This document shows positions 53,041-61,811 of a stretch of 64,000 nucleotides of DNA, in pieces. This DNA is from Amycolatopsis eburnea (GTDB lineage: Bacteria > Actinomycetota > Actinomycetes > Mycobacteriales > Pseudonocardiaceae). The stretch lies in assembly GCF_003937945.1 (NCBI RefSeq), contig NZ_RSEC01000024.1, forward strand, positions 62,001 to 126,000, written 5' to 3'. The notes below the pieces were generated by a model. The model saw only the letters and a program-made list of their open reading frames with translations, did not search any database and was not told the DNA's origin. Position 1 is the first letter of the stretch. The number at the start of each line of letters is the position of its first letter. The position numbers were made by a program, and so were the translations under genes.

Positions 53041-53877
53041 TCAGCGTTCGACGCGGCCCGGCAACCCCGCCGAAACACTCGTCAGCCAGGACCGCAGCTC
53101 CGTCGCCAGCGCGACCGGGGCGTCCAGCTGGACCAGGTGCCCGGCGTCGCGGATCGGGGTGAACTTCGCGCCGGGGATGCCCGCGGCGAGCCGCTCGCCG
53201 ATGGCGATCGGGATCCAGGTGTCCTCGGTGCCCCAGAGGACGTGCACGGGCAGGTCGGCCCGGTCCAGCAGCCCCTCGATCTCGGCCAGGTAGCTCTCGT
53301 CGTACGCCGCGATCTGGCGGTACAACGCCGGCTGGCCCTCGTCGCCGAGCCACGGGGCGGCGAGCTCGTCGACGTCGGCCGCGCGCAGCTCGCGGTGGCT
53401 CGCGTTGGCGACGTAGGCCCGGACCAGCGCCTCGTGGATGTACGGCGGTACCCGGGCGAGCACCTCCGGGTGCTCCTTGACGAGCCGGAAGAACGGCGAG
53501 CCCGACGGCGGGATGGCCACGGCGTCGACCAGCAGCAGCGACGCGTACGGCACGCCGTGCACCAGGTGGACGCGCAGCGAGACGACGCCGCCGTAGTCGT
53601 GGGCGACGACGTGCGGCCGGTCGAGCTCCCAGTGCGCGAGCAGCGCCCGGAAGGCATCGGCCTGGACGTCGAAGCCGACCTCGTGGCCGGCGTCCTTCGA
53701 AGACCGGCCGTAGCCGGGCATGTCCCAGAGGTAGACGGTGAAGTCGCCGCTCAGCGCGTCGGCGAAGGGCCGCCACAGCCACGACGACCACGGCGTGCCG
53801 TGGCAGAACACCACCGGGGGCCCGGAGCCGGCGCGTTCCCAGGCGATCCGGCGCCCCTCCCAGTCGAAGGTCTCCAT
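53041..53877 (-). CDS. alpha/beta hydrolase, haloalkane dehalogenase/epoxide hydrolase-like
   Basis: The 278-residue hydrolase has the oxyanion segment CHGTPWSSWLWR and a nucleophile elbow VVAHDYGG with Asp94 rather than Ser. It also has WDMPGYGRSS, a late acidic residue in LWGTEDTWIP and the catalytic His in DAGHLVQLDAP. The Asp nucleophile fits haloalkane dehalogenases or epoxide hydrolases. ATG 53877 follows TTGGAGGTC. It lies 56 bases upstream of the ACT-GNAT gene on the same strand. Confidence 0.88.
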   Translation of the reverse strand: METFDWEGRRIAWERAGSGPPVVFCHGTPWSSWLWRPFADALSGDFTVYLWDMPGYGRSSKDAGHEVGFDVQADAFRALLAHWELDRPHVVAHDYGGVVSLRVHLVHGVPYASLLLVDAVAIPPSGSPFFRLVKEHPEVLARVPPYIHEALVRAYVANASHRELRAADVDELAAPWLGDEGQPALYRQIAAYDESYLAEIEGLLDRADLPVHVLWGTEDTWIPIAIGERLAAGIPGAKFTPIRDAGHLVQLDAPVALATELRSWLTSVSAGLPGRVER

Positions 53878-53892
53878 GACCTCCAAGCTAAG

Positions 53893-54624
53893 TCACCGCG
53901 GGGTGAGCACGCAGAACTCGTTGCCCTCCGGATCGGTCAGCACGCGCCACGGCAGCGCCGGTCCGCCCAGGTCCGCGGGCGCCGCGCCGGCCGCGACGAC
54001 CTCCTTCACCGCCGCGGCGTGGTCGGCGCCCGCCGGGGGCGCGACATCCAGGTGGACGCGGTTCTTGCCGCGCTTGACGTCCTCGTTGCGGAGGAACTCC
54101 AGCCACGGCCCGCGCCCGGACGGCGCGCGCAGGCCCACCAGGACGTCGCCTTCGCGGGCTTCGACCGGCCAGCCGGTGAGCCCCGCCCAGAACGCCGCCA
54201 GCTGCTCCGGTTCGCGGGCGTCGACCACGATCGACGCGACAGCGCCCGTCCCGGCGTAGCGCTCGCGGGGTTCGAGGACGCAGAACTCGTTGCCCTCGGG
54301 ATCCGCCAGCACGACCCACGGGACCGCGCCCTGGCCGACGTCGACCCGGTCACCGCCCAGCTCGAGGGCGCGCGCCACCAGCTCGGCCTGGTGCTCGGGG
54401 GTCTGGCTCGCCAGATCCAGGTGGATCCGGTTCTTCACCTCCTTGGTGTCCGGGACCGGGACGAAAACGAGGTCCAGGCCCCAGCCGTCGGTCTCCGGGG
54501 CCCGCACGTCGATCTCGCCGAGCTCTTCGACGACCGCGGTCCAGCCGAGCAGCGCGGCCCAGAAGTCCGCCAGGACCTCCGGCCGCGCCGCGTCGACGAC
54601 CAGGTTCACCAGGCGCGTGTTCAT
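53893..54624 (-). CDS. tandem VOC (glyoxalase/bleomycin resistance) family protein
   Basis: The 243-residue protein is two copies of an ~118-residue VOC domain. Each copy has a VVDAxxPE..AxFWA.L.GW start, an NRIHLDL/NRVHLDV metal-site strand and ends DPEGNEFCVL(E/T)PR. The metal ligand His and Glu recur in both. Such proteins sequester or modify small molecules; the substrate is unknown. ATG 54624 opens the first domain. Confidence 0.9.
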   Translation of the reverse strand: MNTRLVNLVVDAARPEVLADFWAALLGWTAVVEELGEIDVRAPETDGWGLDLVFVPVPDTKEVKNRIHLDLASQTPEHQAELVARALELGGDRVDVGQGAVPWVVLADPEGNEFCVLEPRERYAGTGAVASIVVDAREPEQLAAFWAGLTGWPVEAREGDVLVGLRAPSGRGPWLEFLRNEDVKRGKNRVHLDVAPPAGADHAAAVKEVVAAGAAPADLGGPALPWRVLTDPEGNEFCVLTPR

Positions 54625-54682
54625 GCGGCGCAGGCTAACCGCCACCCCCGACAGTTCCGGTTCGGCTTCCCCACCGGCCGGT

Positions 54683-55450
54683 TCATCGGGTCGCGAGCCG
54701 CAGCAGCGCCCAGAGCTGGGCCGCCTGGTCGTGCACACCCCGCACGGTCACCGAGGTCAGGGACGCACGGCCCCAGAGCCACAGGTAGATCCGCCCGGGT
54801 TCGGCCGTGACGACGTCGTCCGCGGCCTCGGCCTCCTCGGCCGAACAGCGCCAGGCTTCCGTGGTTTCCGGCCCGGCGCGCGCGATCCAGCTGTGCGCGC
54901 CGGCGCGCACGCCGACCGATCCCGCTTTCGTGCCGGTCAGCCCGAGCATCGGCAGCTTCTGGCCGAACCACAGGGTGAGCGCCTCGTCGACGCCGTCGAG
55001 CGCGAGGTCGTCGGGCACGCCGCGCTGCTCGGTGCCCGCCGCCTGTTCGACGTCGACGCGGTGGATCAGCGTCTCGTGCAGCATCCGGCGCCGCCAGAAC
55101 CCGTAGGTCGGGTCCGCCGGCCACCAGGTGTCGGCGCGCTCGCCGGGGTCGTGGGCGGCGAGCTCGTCGAGCAGCTCGGTGAGACCCGCCTCGAGGAACT
55201 CGTGGAGCGGCTGGCCCGGCTCGGGATCGCGCTGCCAGTCTTCGGGGGCGCGGCCGTCGGCGAGCCGGCGGCGGACCATCCGGTACAGGCTCCCGACGTG
55301 CCGCGCGACCTCGCCGAGCGACCAGCCCGGGCAGGCGGGCACCGGCGCTTCGAGCGGGGCGGCGTGCACGGCCTCGGCCAGCACCCGGCCTTCGATCCCC
55401 AGCGCCGTGAGCAGCCGCCCGTGGTCGACCGGGCCGTGCTCACGCGACAT
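54683..55450 (-). CDS. maleylpyruvate isomerase family mycothiol-dependent enzyme
   Basis: The 255-residue protein has the DinB-like N-terminal pattern PVPACPGWSLGEVARHVGSL (first metal His) and later RRMLHETLIHRVDVEQAAG with the HxxxHRxD-like site. A C-terminal sterol-carrier-like domain (LWLWGRASL) follows. Members use mycothiol and a metal to isomerise or detoxify substrates. Its ATG overlaps the upstream HEPN gene by 11 bases, so the two are coupled. Confidence 0.87.
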   Translation of the reverse strand: MSREHGPVDHGRLLTALGIEGRVLAEAVHAAPLEAPVPACPGWSLGEVARHVGSLYRMVRRRLADGRAPEDWQRDPEPGQPLHEFLEAGLTELLDELAAHDPGERADTWWPADPTYGFWRRRMLHETLIHRVDVEQAAGTEQRGVPDDLALDGVDEALTLWFGQKLPMLGLTGTKAGSVGVRAGAHSWIARAGPETTEAWRCSAEEAEAADDVVTAEPGRIYLWLWGRASLTSVTVRGVHDQAAQLWALLRLATR

Positions 55451-56345
55451 GGGCTTCCCCGCTGATCGGCAGGCCGTGCACCAGCCGGCGCACGAGTTCG
55501 AGGAACAACCCGGCGGCGCGGACCAGCTGAGCGGCCGACTCCCCGGTGACCTTCCCGGTGATCCCGGCCTGCGCGGCGGCGCGGGTGGCGGAGTTGCCCG
55601 CGAAGAAGGCGGACCACTCGCGCAGCTCGGGCGCGACGGAGTCGAGCAGCACCCAGCTGCTGGCCGGCCGAGCCCGCCCCCGATGCGGCCGCCCCCGCGC
55701 TTCGAGCACGGCGGCGGCCCCGCGCAGGGCGGCGAGGTAGGCCCCGATGAACCGCTCGGACACGACGGTTTCCCGCTCGGCCTCGGCCAGCCCTCGCCGA
55801 GCCTGAGCCAGCAACGCGGCGGCGGCCGGCGGGGCGGGCGGCCGAAGCGCCATGGGCAGCTGGGACTGATCGGACTCCCCGGCGGCGGGCAGCGGCAGGG
55901 GTTGCGGGGACGCCGCGGTCGCCGACGAGTCCGCGGGAGCCGCAGCCGGTGGGCGGAGGGGCATCGGCAGCTTCGGCTGCGCGGGCTCCGCTGCTGAATC
56001 CGCGGAGGCGGGCGGGCGCACCGGCAGCTTCGGTCGCGCGGGCTCCGCCGGTGCATCCGCGGAGGCCGAGACAGTCGGGCGCACCGGCATCGGCAGCCCA
56101 GGCTGTGCGGGCTCCGCGGCCGACGAGCGCGGCTGCCCGACCACCTCCGGAACGTCGGCGGGGTGTTCCTCCGCGACCGCCGGCGACATCGGCAGCTCGG
56201 GCTGCCTCAGCGCCGGAGCCTGCGGACGGGGGCGGCGGGGGCGGCCGTGGTGGGTGCCGGGCGCCGCCGGGGTTACCGGGGGGCGCAGCGACATGGGCAG
56301 CTGGGGCTGCCCCTGGTCCGTGGGGGACCCGACCTTGACGGACAT
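55440..56345 (-). CDS. SAV_6107-type HEPN protein with Pro-rich tandem repeats
   Basis: The 301-residue protein has an N-terminal low-complexity region (residues 12-160) built from about seven degenerate copies of QPxLPMxLRPP at ~20-30-residue spacing. The C-terminal helical HEPN domain follows (QARRGLAEAERETVVSERFI, YLAALRGAAAVLEARGR, SSWVLLDSVAPELREWSAFF), as in the SAV_6107 family. The function is unknown; HEPN domains bind nucleotides or cut RNA, but the RxxxxH motif is not evident. ATG 56345 is chosen because the sequence upstream lacks codon bias. Confidence 0.82.
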   Translation of the reverse strand: MSVKVGSPTDQGQPQLPMSLRPPVTPAAPGTHHGRPRRPRPQAPALRQPELPMSPAVAEEHPADVPEVVGQPRSSAAEPAQPGLPMPVRPTVSASADAPAEPARPKLPVRPPASADSAAEPAQPKLPMPLRPPAAAPADSSATAASPQPLPLPAAGESDQSQLPMALRPPAPPAAAALLAQARRGLAEAERETVVSERFIGAYLAALRGAAAVLEARGRPHRGRARPASSWVLLDSVAPELREWSAFFAGNSATRAAAQAGITGKVTGESAAQLVRAAGLFLELVRRLVHGLPISGEAHVA

Positions 56346-56559
56346 GGCGACCCTCCTCCTGCGCGGCGTGAGCTCGATCGGGGGCCCGGCGCCGAGACGC
56401 TTCCCCCGTCCCGGAGCCGGGCACCAGACCGGTGCGCGCTCACCAGATGTCGAACGTCTGTTCGAACAATTTCCAGAGTAACCCCGGACCGGGCATCCGC
56501 TCAACCCCGGGGGTGGAATCCCGCGGGACACCAGGTCGGTGGCGTGATCTCATAGGCTC

Positions 56560-57072
56560 ATGAGTTCGCTGGACCACCCCGCCGTCGCCAAGGTGGCGGC
56601 CGCGCTGGCCGAAGCCGGGCAGCACGCCGCCGCCGAAGGCATCCGAGTGCTCGCCGCCGAGGTGCGGACCGCCGCGCAGGCGGCCGAAGCGCTCGGCGTT
56701 CCCGTCGGTGCCATCGCCAACAGCCTCATCTTCCGCCTGGGGTCCGACAAAACCGCGCTCCTCGCCCTGACCTCCGGCGCCCACCGCGCGGACCCGGCCA
56801 CGCTCGCGCGGCTGGCCGGCGGCGAGATCGGCAAGGCCGACGCCGATTTCGTGCGGGCGCACACCGGGCAGCCGATCGGCGGCGTGGCCCCGGTCGGGCA
56901 CCCGGCGCCGCTGCCGACGCTGGTGGACACCGCGTTGCGCGCCCACGACGTCGTGTGGGCCGCGGCCGGGCACCCGAAGACCGTCTACCCGACGACGTTC
57001 GCGGACCTGGTGGCGTTGACCGGGGGCACCCCCGGCGCGCTCGGCGGCGCGGAGGAAGATGGCTCGCTGTGA
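56560..57072 (+). CDS. YbaK/EbsC family aminoacyl-tRNA deacylase-like protein
   Basis: The 170-residue protein has the family core AAQAAEALGVPVGAIANSLIF, the catalytic-region Lys in RLGSDKTALL, the GQPIGGVAPVGH motif and a C-terminal DLVALTGG. YbaK-type proteins hydrolyse mischarged Cys-tRNA(Pro). It is coupled to the downstream GNAT gene by a 4-base overlap. Confidence 0.9.
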   Translation: MSSLDHPAVAKVAAALAEAGQHAAAEGIRVLAAEVRTAAQAAEALGVPVGAIANSLIFRLGSDKTALLALTSGAHRADPATLARLAGGEIGKADADFVRAHTGQPIGGVAPVGHPAPLPTLVDTALRAHDVVWAAAGHPKTVYPTTFADLVALTGGTPGALGGAEEDGSL

Positions 57073-57641
57073 CCGCGATGCCCGCCGGCTGCTCCCGCTA
57101 CGCCCAGCTCTCGACGGACGAGTTCCGCGCACGCCTGCCCGAAGCGCTCGACATCTACGTGCGGGCGATGCGGTACCCGGCCGGCACCGCCGAGCAGCGG
57201 GCGCCGATGTGGCTCACCCACGCGCTGCGCGAGGGCTGGCGCTGCATGGCCGCGTTCGACGCCGACGACGTCCTGCTCGGGCTGGCCTACGGCTACCGCG
57301 GCCGGGCCGGGCAGTGGTGGCACGAGCAGGTGCGCCACGGCCTGAGCCGCCGGTCCGGGCCCGCCGAGGCCGACCGCTGGCTGGCCGACTACTTCGAGCT
57401 GACCGAGATCCACGTCAAGCCGGAGAACCAGGGCCACCAGATCGGCGAGGACCTGCTGCGCGGCCTCCTCGACGGCGTGCCGAGCGCGAACGTGCTGCTC
57501 TCCACGCCCGAGGGCACCAGCCGGGCGTGGAAGCTCTACCGGCGGACCGGGTTCGTCGACGTCCTGCGCGACTACCACTTCGCCGGCGACCCGCGGCCGT
57601 TCGCGATCCTCGGGCGGGCGCTGCCCCTCGAGCCTCGCTGA
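57069..57641 (+). CDS. GNAT family acetyltransferase
   Basis: The 190-residue protein begins at a GTG overlapping the YbaK stop; an ATG three codons on is the alternative. It has GLAYGYRGRAGQWW, the acetyl-CoA segment IHVKPENQGHQIGEDLLRGL and the C-terminal AWKLYRRTGFVDVLRDYHF. The pairing with a tRNA-editing enzyme may hint at an amino-acid-related substrate, but this is weak. Confidence 0.88.
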   Translation: MTAMPAGCSRYAQLSTDEFRARLPEALDIYVRAMRYPAGTAEQRAPMWLTHALREGWRCMAAFDADDVLLGLAYGYRGRAGQWWHEQVRHGLSRRSGPAEADRWLADYFELTEIHVKPENQGHQIGEDLLRGLLDGVPSANVLLSTPEGTSRAWKLYRRTGFVDVLRDYHFAGDPRPFAILGRALPLEPR

Positions 57642-57657
57642 GGGGCAGCGCCGGGGT

Positions 57658-58524
57658 TCACCGCGGTTCAGGCCGCCAGTAGCCGACGACCAGCGCCGCG
57701 ACCAGCACGGCCGCGCCGCACCACGCCGTGCCGCTGAGCCGTTCCCCGAGCAGCACCGCGGCCAGCACGGCCGCCGTCAGCGGCTCGAGCACCGCCGACA
57801 GCGCCCCCAGCACCGGGTGCGCGTCCGCCAGTCCGCGCAGGTAGGCGGCGTAGGCGAGCGCGGTCGGGACGGCGCCGAGGTAGCACGCCACCAGCAGGAC
57901 GTCCGCGTGCAGCGGCAGCGCCATGCCGGTCCAGCTCGCGACCGGCGTCAGCAGCAGCCCGCCGGTCAGGCAGCCGAACGCCGTCGTGGGCAGCGGCTCC
58001 AGGCCGTCGACCGGCTTGGCGGTGAGCAGCGTCAACGCCGCGAAGCCCGCCGCGGCCAGCAGCGCGAAGCCGAGCCCGCCGAGGGTGGCCACGGCATCCG
58101 GTGACCAGCGCAGCAGCACCAGGCCGGCGAGCGTGCCCGCCACGGAGACCAGCGTCCAGCCGCGGGGTTTCCGCGTGCCGGCGAGGGTGACCACGACGGG
58201 CGCGGCGCCGATCGTGGTCATGGTCGCGATGCTGACCGAGCTGAGCGCGACGGCGGCGAAGTAGCTCGCCTGGAACAGCGCGAACAGGCCGCCGACGACG
58301 AGCACGCGCTTGGCCGCTTCGGCCGTGCGCGGGACGGTGCCGCCCTTCAGAAGGACGAACAGGGTGGCGACCCCGCCGCCGACGAGCAGCCGGTAGGCCG
58401 CGACGGCGAGCGGGTGGAGGCCGGCGAGCTCGCCGAGCAGCGAGCCGGCCAGGCCACCGGTGCCCCAGAGGACACCGGCGAGGACGAGCGCGGCCGAAGA
58501 ACGGGCGCGCGTGGGCAGAGACAC
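57658..58524 (-). CDS. EamA/DMT family permease
   Basis: The 288-residue membrane protein has ten hydrophobic helices in two EamA halves (ALVLAGVLWGTGGLAGSLLG in the first; GALSAVLEPLTAAVLAAVLLGERL in the second). It probably exports amino acids or metabolites. The start is a GTG at 58524 (or the TTG one codon earlier), behind AGGAGCG. A candidate leader peptide with hairpin-forming sequence lies upstream. Confidence 0.9.
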   Translation of the reverse strand: MSLPTRARSSAALVLAGVLWGTGGLAGSLLGELAGLHPLAVAAYRLLVGGGVATLFVLLKGGTVPRTAEAAKRVLVVGGLFALFQASYFAAVALSSVSIATMTTIGAAPVVVTLAGTRKPRGWTLVSVAGTLAGLVLLRWSPDAVATLGGLGFALLAAAGFAALTLLTAKPVDGLEPLPTTAFGCLTGGLLLTPVASWTGMALPLHADVLLVACYLGAVPTALAYAAYLRGLADAHPVLGALSAVLEPLTAAVLAAVLLGERLSGTAWCGAAVLVAALVVGYWRPEPR

Positions 58525-58631
58525 CAAGGAACGCTCCTGCGTCGAAGGAAAAGGGAGATCGACGACGCGGGGCGGCGCGCAAGACGAAGCCGCCGCGGGC
58601 GCTCAGGCCACGCGGCGAGGGACCACCCCGC

Positions 58632-58673
58632 TCAGGCGCGGGGCGGTGGGGTGACGAGGAAGATCCGGTGCAC
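58632..58673 (-). CDS. candidate 13-residue leader peptide upstream of the EamA permease
   Basis: A GTG-started frame encodes VHRIFLVTPPPRA and stops at 58632. The triple proline could stall ribosomes. The stop lies inside a GC-rich stem (CCGCCCCGC with GCGGGGTGG), and a second pairing (GCCGCG with GCGGCGGC) lies nearer the permease. No strong ribosome site is seen, so it may be leaderless. It is suggested by layout only. Confidence 0.4.
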   Translation of the reverse strand: MHRIFLVTPPPRA

Positions 58674-59092
58674 GAGGGGAACTTAACCGTGCGGCTCGGG
58701 GCCGCGCGAGGGGTTTTCCACAGGGTGGCGCGGTTGTGGACAGCGGGCCGGCGAAATCGCTTTGCGGGCGGGTTTGTCGGGCGGGGCCGGTAAACTGGAC
58801 GTGGGACGCCCCCCAGGGAGGGCGGGGGCTCCGGCAAAGTCGGGCCGGGTGGGCCTGCGGCCAATTCGACTTCTGTGCTCTGTGCCGCAGAGGTCGGTGA
58901 GTGGTCAGTCGCCGGGAACCCCATGCCGTTAAGGCCACCTTGCGGGCGTCTGACGCCCGCAAGGTGGCCTTAACGGCAGTCGGTGAGAACCCGCAACGTC
59001 AGGCGGGGGGCCGGCGGGCGCACGACTTTGCCGGAGCCCTGCCAGGGAGGGCGGGGGCCCGCCGGCGAAAACCGGCGAGGCCCCGCACAACC
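58674..59092. other. 419-base intergenic region with repeats
   Basis: No gene is seen. CAGGGAGGGCGGGGGC occurs at 58814-58829 and 59043-59058. CTCCGGCAAAGTCG at 58829-58842 returns inverted at 59023-59036, and GGGCTCCGGCAAAGTCG also occurs at 40176-40192. The perfect palindrome at 58924-58978 lies inside. The EamA promoter should lie near 58674-58780. Confidence 0.75.
58924..58978. repeat. perfect 27-bp inverted repeat with 1-base spacer
   Basis: The left arm (58924-58950), beginning TGCCGTTAAGGCCACCTTG, is exactly complementary to the right arm (58952-58978) around a single T. It would make a very stable hairpin or cruciform downstream of the DUF885 gene and may serve as its terminator. Confidence 0.95.
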
Positions 59093-60778
59093 TCAGTCGA
59101 GCTTCGCCAGCTGCTCCCGCAGCGTGTCCAGCCCCATCCCGCCCAGCTTCAGGGCTTCGGTGTGGAACCGCTTGATGTCGAACCCGGCCCCCGCCCGGGC
59201 CTGCGCCTCCGCGCGGGCCGCCAGCCAGAGGCGCTCGCCGATCTTGTACGCCGGGGCCTGGCCGGGCCAGCCGAGGTAGCGGTCGATCTCGTCGCGGAGG
59301 TGGGCTTCGTCGGTGATCGTGCGGGTCAGCATGAACTCCAGGCCCAGCTCCGGCGTCCAGCGCTCGCCGTCGTGGAAGCCGGCGCCCGCGGGGATGGTCA
59401 GCTCCAGGTGCATGCCGAGGTCGACGATCACCCGGGCGGCGCGGAACAGCTGTTCCGAGAGCATGCCCAGCAGGTCGCCGTCGTCCGACAGGTAGCCCAG
59501 TTCCTCCATCAGGCGCTCCGAGTACAGCGCCCAGCCCTCCGCGTGGCCCGACGTGAACGCCATCAGGCGCTGGTACTTGTTCAGCGACGCCGACTGGTCG
59601 ACCGCCGTCGCGATCTGGAGGTGGTGGCCCGGGGCGCCCTCGTGGTAGACCGTGCTCGTTTCGCGCCACGTGCTGAACTCGTCGCGGCCGGCCGGCAGGG
59701 ACCACCACATGCGGCCCGGACGGCTGAAGTCCTCGCTGGGGCCCGTGTAGTACGCGCCGACGCCGCCGCCGGGCGGGGCGATCTTGCACTCCAGGGCCAT
59801 CACGCGGTCGGAGATCTCGAAGTGCTTGCCGCGCAACGACTCCAGGGCGCCGTCGGACAGGCGCTGCATCCACGCCTCGAACTCCGCGCGGCCCTGGACG
59901 CGGTAGCGCGGGTCGGCGTCCAGGATCGCCGCGGCTTCCTTCGGGGACGCGCCGGCCTTGACGCGGTTCGCGACTGCGCGCATTTCCGCTTCGATGCGGG
60001 AGAACTCGGCCCAGCCCCACTCGTAGGACTCGCGCAGGTCGAGCGCGGCGCCGACGAAGTACCGCGACCACAGGCGGTAGGCGTCCTCGCCGACGGCGTC
60101 CTTGACCGGGGCCTTCGGCGCCAGCTCCGCGCGCAGGAAGCCGGCGAACTCGGCGAACGCCTCGTCGGCGGCGCGCGCGCCGTGCGCGAGGTCGCTCTTG
60201 AGCGCTTCGCCCTGCGAAGACGCGCCTTCGACGAGCGCGGCGAAGAAGCCCTTCGCGTCCTTCAGCCCGGCCCACGTCTCGCACTGCTCCGCCACCTTCG
60301 AGACCTGCCGCAGCGCCGCGACGTGGCCCGCGTCGGCGCCCGCGAGGAGGCCGCCGCGGACGCCGGCCAGCGCCTTCGGGACCTCGCCGATGCGGGCCGC
60401 GACGACCGACCAGTCCTGCTCCGACTCCAGCGGCATCAGGTCGAACACCATCCGCAGCTCCTGGACGGGGCTGGAGATGGTGTTCAGGCTCGCCACGTCG
60501 AGACCGGCTTCGTGGATCTCCAGCTCCAGGCCGAGGCGCTCGGTGAAGACGGCCTGCGCGGCCCGTTCCGCGGCGTCGCGCGGCTCGGCGGCCGCGACGG
60601 CGGCGTGCGCCCGCGCGGCCAGCCCGGCGCGTTCGGCGAAGCCGTCGGCGGAGTAGTCGGTCAGCCGGTGGTCGTGGCCGGTGATGCCGTGGGAGGTCGC
60701 GGCGACCGGGTCCGCGGCCGCGTAGTCGTCGACGTAGCGGTCGCAGATGCCGTTGACGTCTGAAGCAGTGGAAGCCAT
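59093..60778 (-). CDS. DUF885 family zinc-metallopeptidase-like protein
   Basis: The 561-residue protein has the DUF885 HExxxGHH site in VYHEGAPGHHLQIATA. A downstream SGHAEGWALYSERLMEELG supplies the Glu ligand, followed by the conserved YLGWPGQAPAYKIGERLWLA. The family are cytosolic or secreted peptidase-like enzymes of unclear substrate; no signal peptide is visible here. ATG 60778 is preferred; an in-frame start three codons upstream is possible. Confidence 0.9.
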   Translation of the reverse strand: MASTASDVNGICDRYVDDYAAADPVAATSHGITGHDHRLTDYSADGFAERAGLAARAHAAVAAAEPRDAAERAAQAVFTERLGLELEIHEAGLDVASLNTISSPVQELRMVFDLMPLESEQDWSVVAARIGEVPKALAGVRGGLLAGADAGHVAALRQVSKVAEQCETWAGLKDAKGFFAALVEGASSQGEALKSDLAHGARAADEAFAEFAGFLRAELAPKAPVKDAVGEDAYRLWSRYFVGAALDLRESYEWGWAEFSRIEAEMRAVANRVKAGASPKEAAAILDADPRYRVQGRAEFEAWMQRLSDGALESLRGKHFEISDRVMALECKIAPPGGGVGAYYTGPSEDFSRPGRMWWSLPAGRDEFSTWRETSTVYHEGAPGHHLQIATAVDQSASLNKYQRLMAFTSGHAEGWALYSERLMEELGYLSDDGDLLGMLSEQLFRAARVIVDLGMHLELTIPAGAGFHDGERWTPELGLEFMLTRTITDEAHLRDEIDRYLGWPGQAPAYKIGERLWLAARAEAQARAGAGFDIKRFHTEALKLGGMGLDTLREQLAKLD

Positions 60779-60820
60779 GTCCGGCACGCTACCGGGCCAC
60801 CCGGACCCGGTGGTACGTAC

Positions 60821-61705
60821 TTAAGCACGGGCCGGGACGAGCCCCAGCCGGGCGATCACCTCGCGCGTCGCCTTCGACCGGTTGAACGTGTAGAAGTGCA
60901 GGTTCGGCACGCCTTCCGCGATCAGCTTCTCGCACAGCTCGGTGGTGACGTCGATGCCCGCCGCGCGGAACGCCTTGGGGTCGTCCGCGAGCGGTTCCAG
61001 CCGGTCGAGCAGCTTCCGCGGCGCGGGCGCGCCGGACAGCTTGATCGTCGTCTGCAGGGTCCGCATCGTCGTCAGCGGCATGACGCCCGGCAGCACCGGG
61101 ACGTCGCAGCCGGTCGCGGCGACCCGGTCGCGCAGCCGCAGGAAGTCCTCGGGGTCGTGGAACAGCTGCGCGATCGCGAAGTGCGCGCCCGCGCGCAGCT
61201 TGCGGACCAGGTACTTGGTGTCGGTGTCGAGGTCGGGCGAGCGGGGGTGGCCGTAGGTGTACGCCGAAACGCCGACGCAGAAGTCGCCCAGCTCGCGGAC
61301 CAGCTGCACCAGCTCTTCGGCGTAGGTGAGGCCCTCGGGGTGCGGGATCCACTCGCCGTAGACGTCGCCGGGCGGGTCGCCGCGCAGCGCGAGGATGTTG
61401 CGGACGCCGACCGAGGCGTACCAGCCGATCACGTTCCGCAGCTCGGCGACGGAGTGGTTGACCGCGGTCAGGTGCGCCATCGGCACCAGCGTCGTCTCGG
61501 TCGCGACGCGGGCGATGCTGCGGACCGTGCCGTCGCGGCTGGAGCCGCCCGCGCCGTAGGTGATCGACATGTAGGCCGGGTCGTACGGCTCGAGCTCCCG
61601 GACCGCCTTCCACAGGACGGCCTCGTCCGCCGCGTCCCGGGGCGGGAAGAACTCGATGGAGAACTTCGGCCCGTCTCCGCGCAACCGCTCGATCACCGAC
61701 GTCAT
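60821..61705 (-). CDS. metF: 5,10-methylenetetrahydrofolate reductase
   Basis: The 294-residue flavoprotein has FSIEFFPPRD with the catalytic Glu, YMSITYGAGGSSRDGT, HLTAVNHS, LALRGDPPG and VLPGVMPLTT. It makes 5-methyl-THF for methionine synthesis. The length is that of the bacterial catalytic-only form. It is divergent from the MerB-like gene. Confidence 0.96.
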   Translation of the reverse strand: MTSVIERLRGDGPKFSIEFFPPRDAADEAVLWKAVRELEPYDPAYMSITYGAGGSSRDGTVRSIARVATETTLVPMAHLTAVNHSVAELRNVIGWYASVGVRNILALRGDPPGDVYGEWIPHPEGLTYAEELVQLVRELGDFCVGVSAYTYGHPRSPDLDTDTKYLVRKLRAGAHFAIAQLFHDPEDFLRLRDRVAATGCDVPVLPGVMPLTTMRTLQTTIKLSGAPAPRKLLDRLEPLADDPKAFRAAGIDVTTELCEKLIAEGVPNLHFYTFNRSKATREVIARLGLVPARA

Positions 61706-61811
61706 GCCTGCATGTTAAGGGCCGATGCCCGGCATGCGGGAGCCCCCGTCCGCGTCGCGAGACTGCGGTTCGACTCACATTCGAGGCGCTATGGCGGACT
61801 AAACTGGCCTG

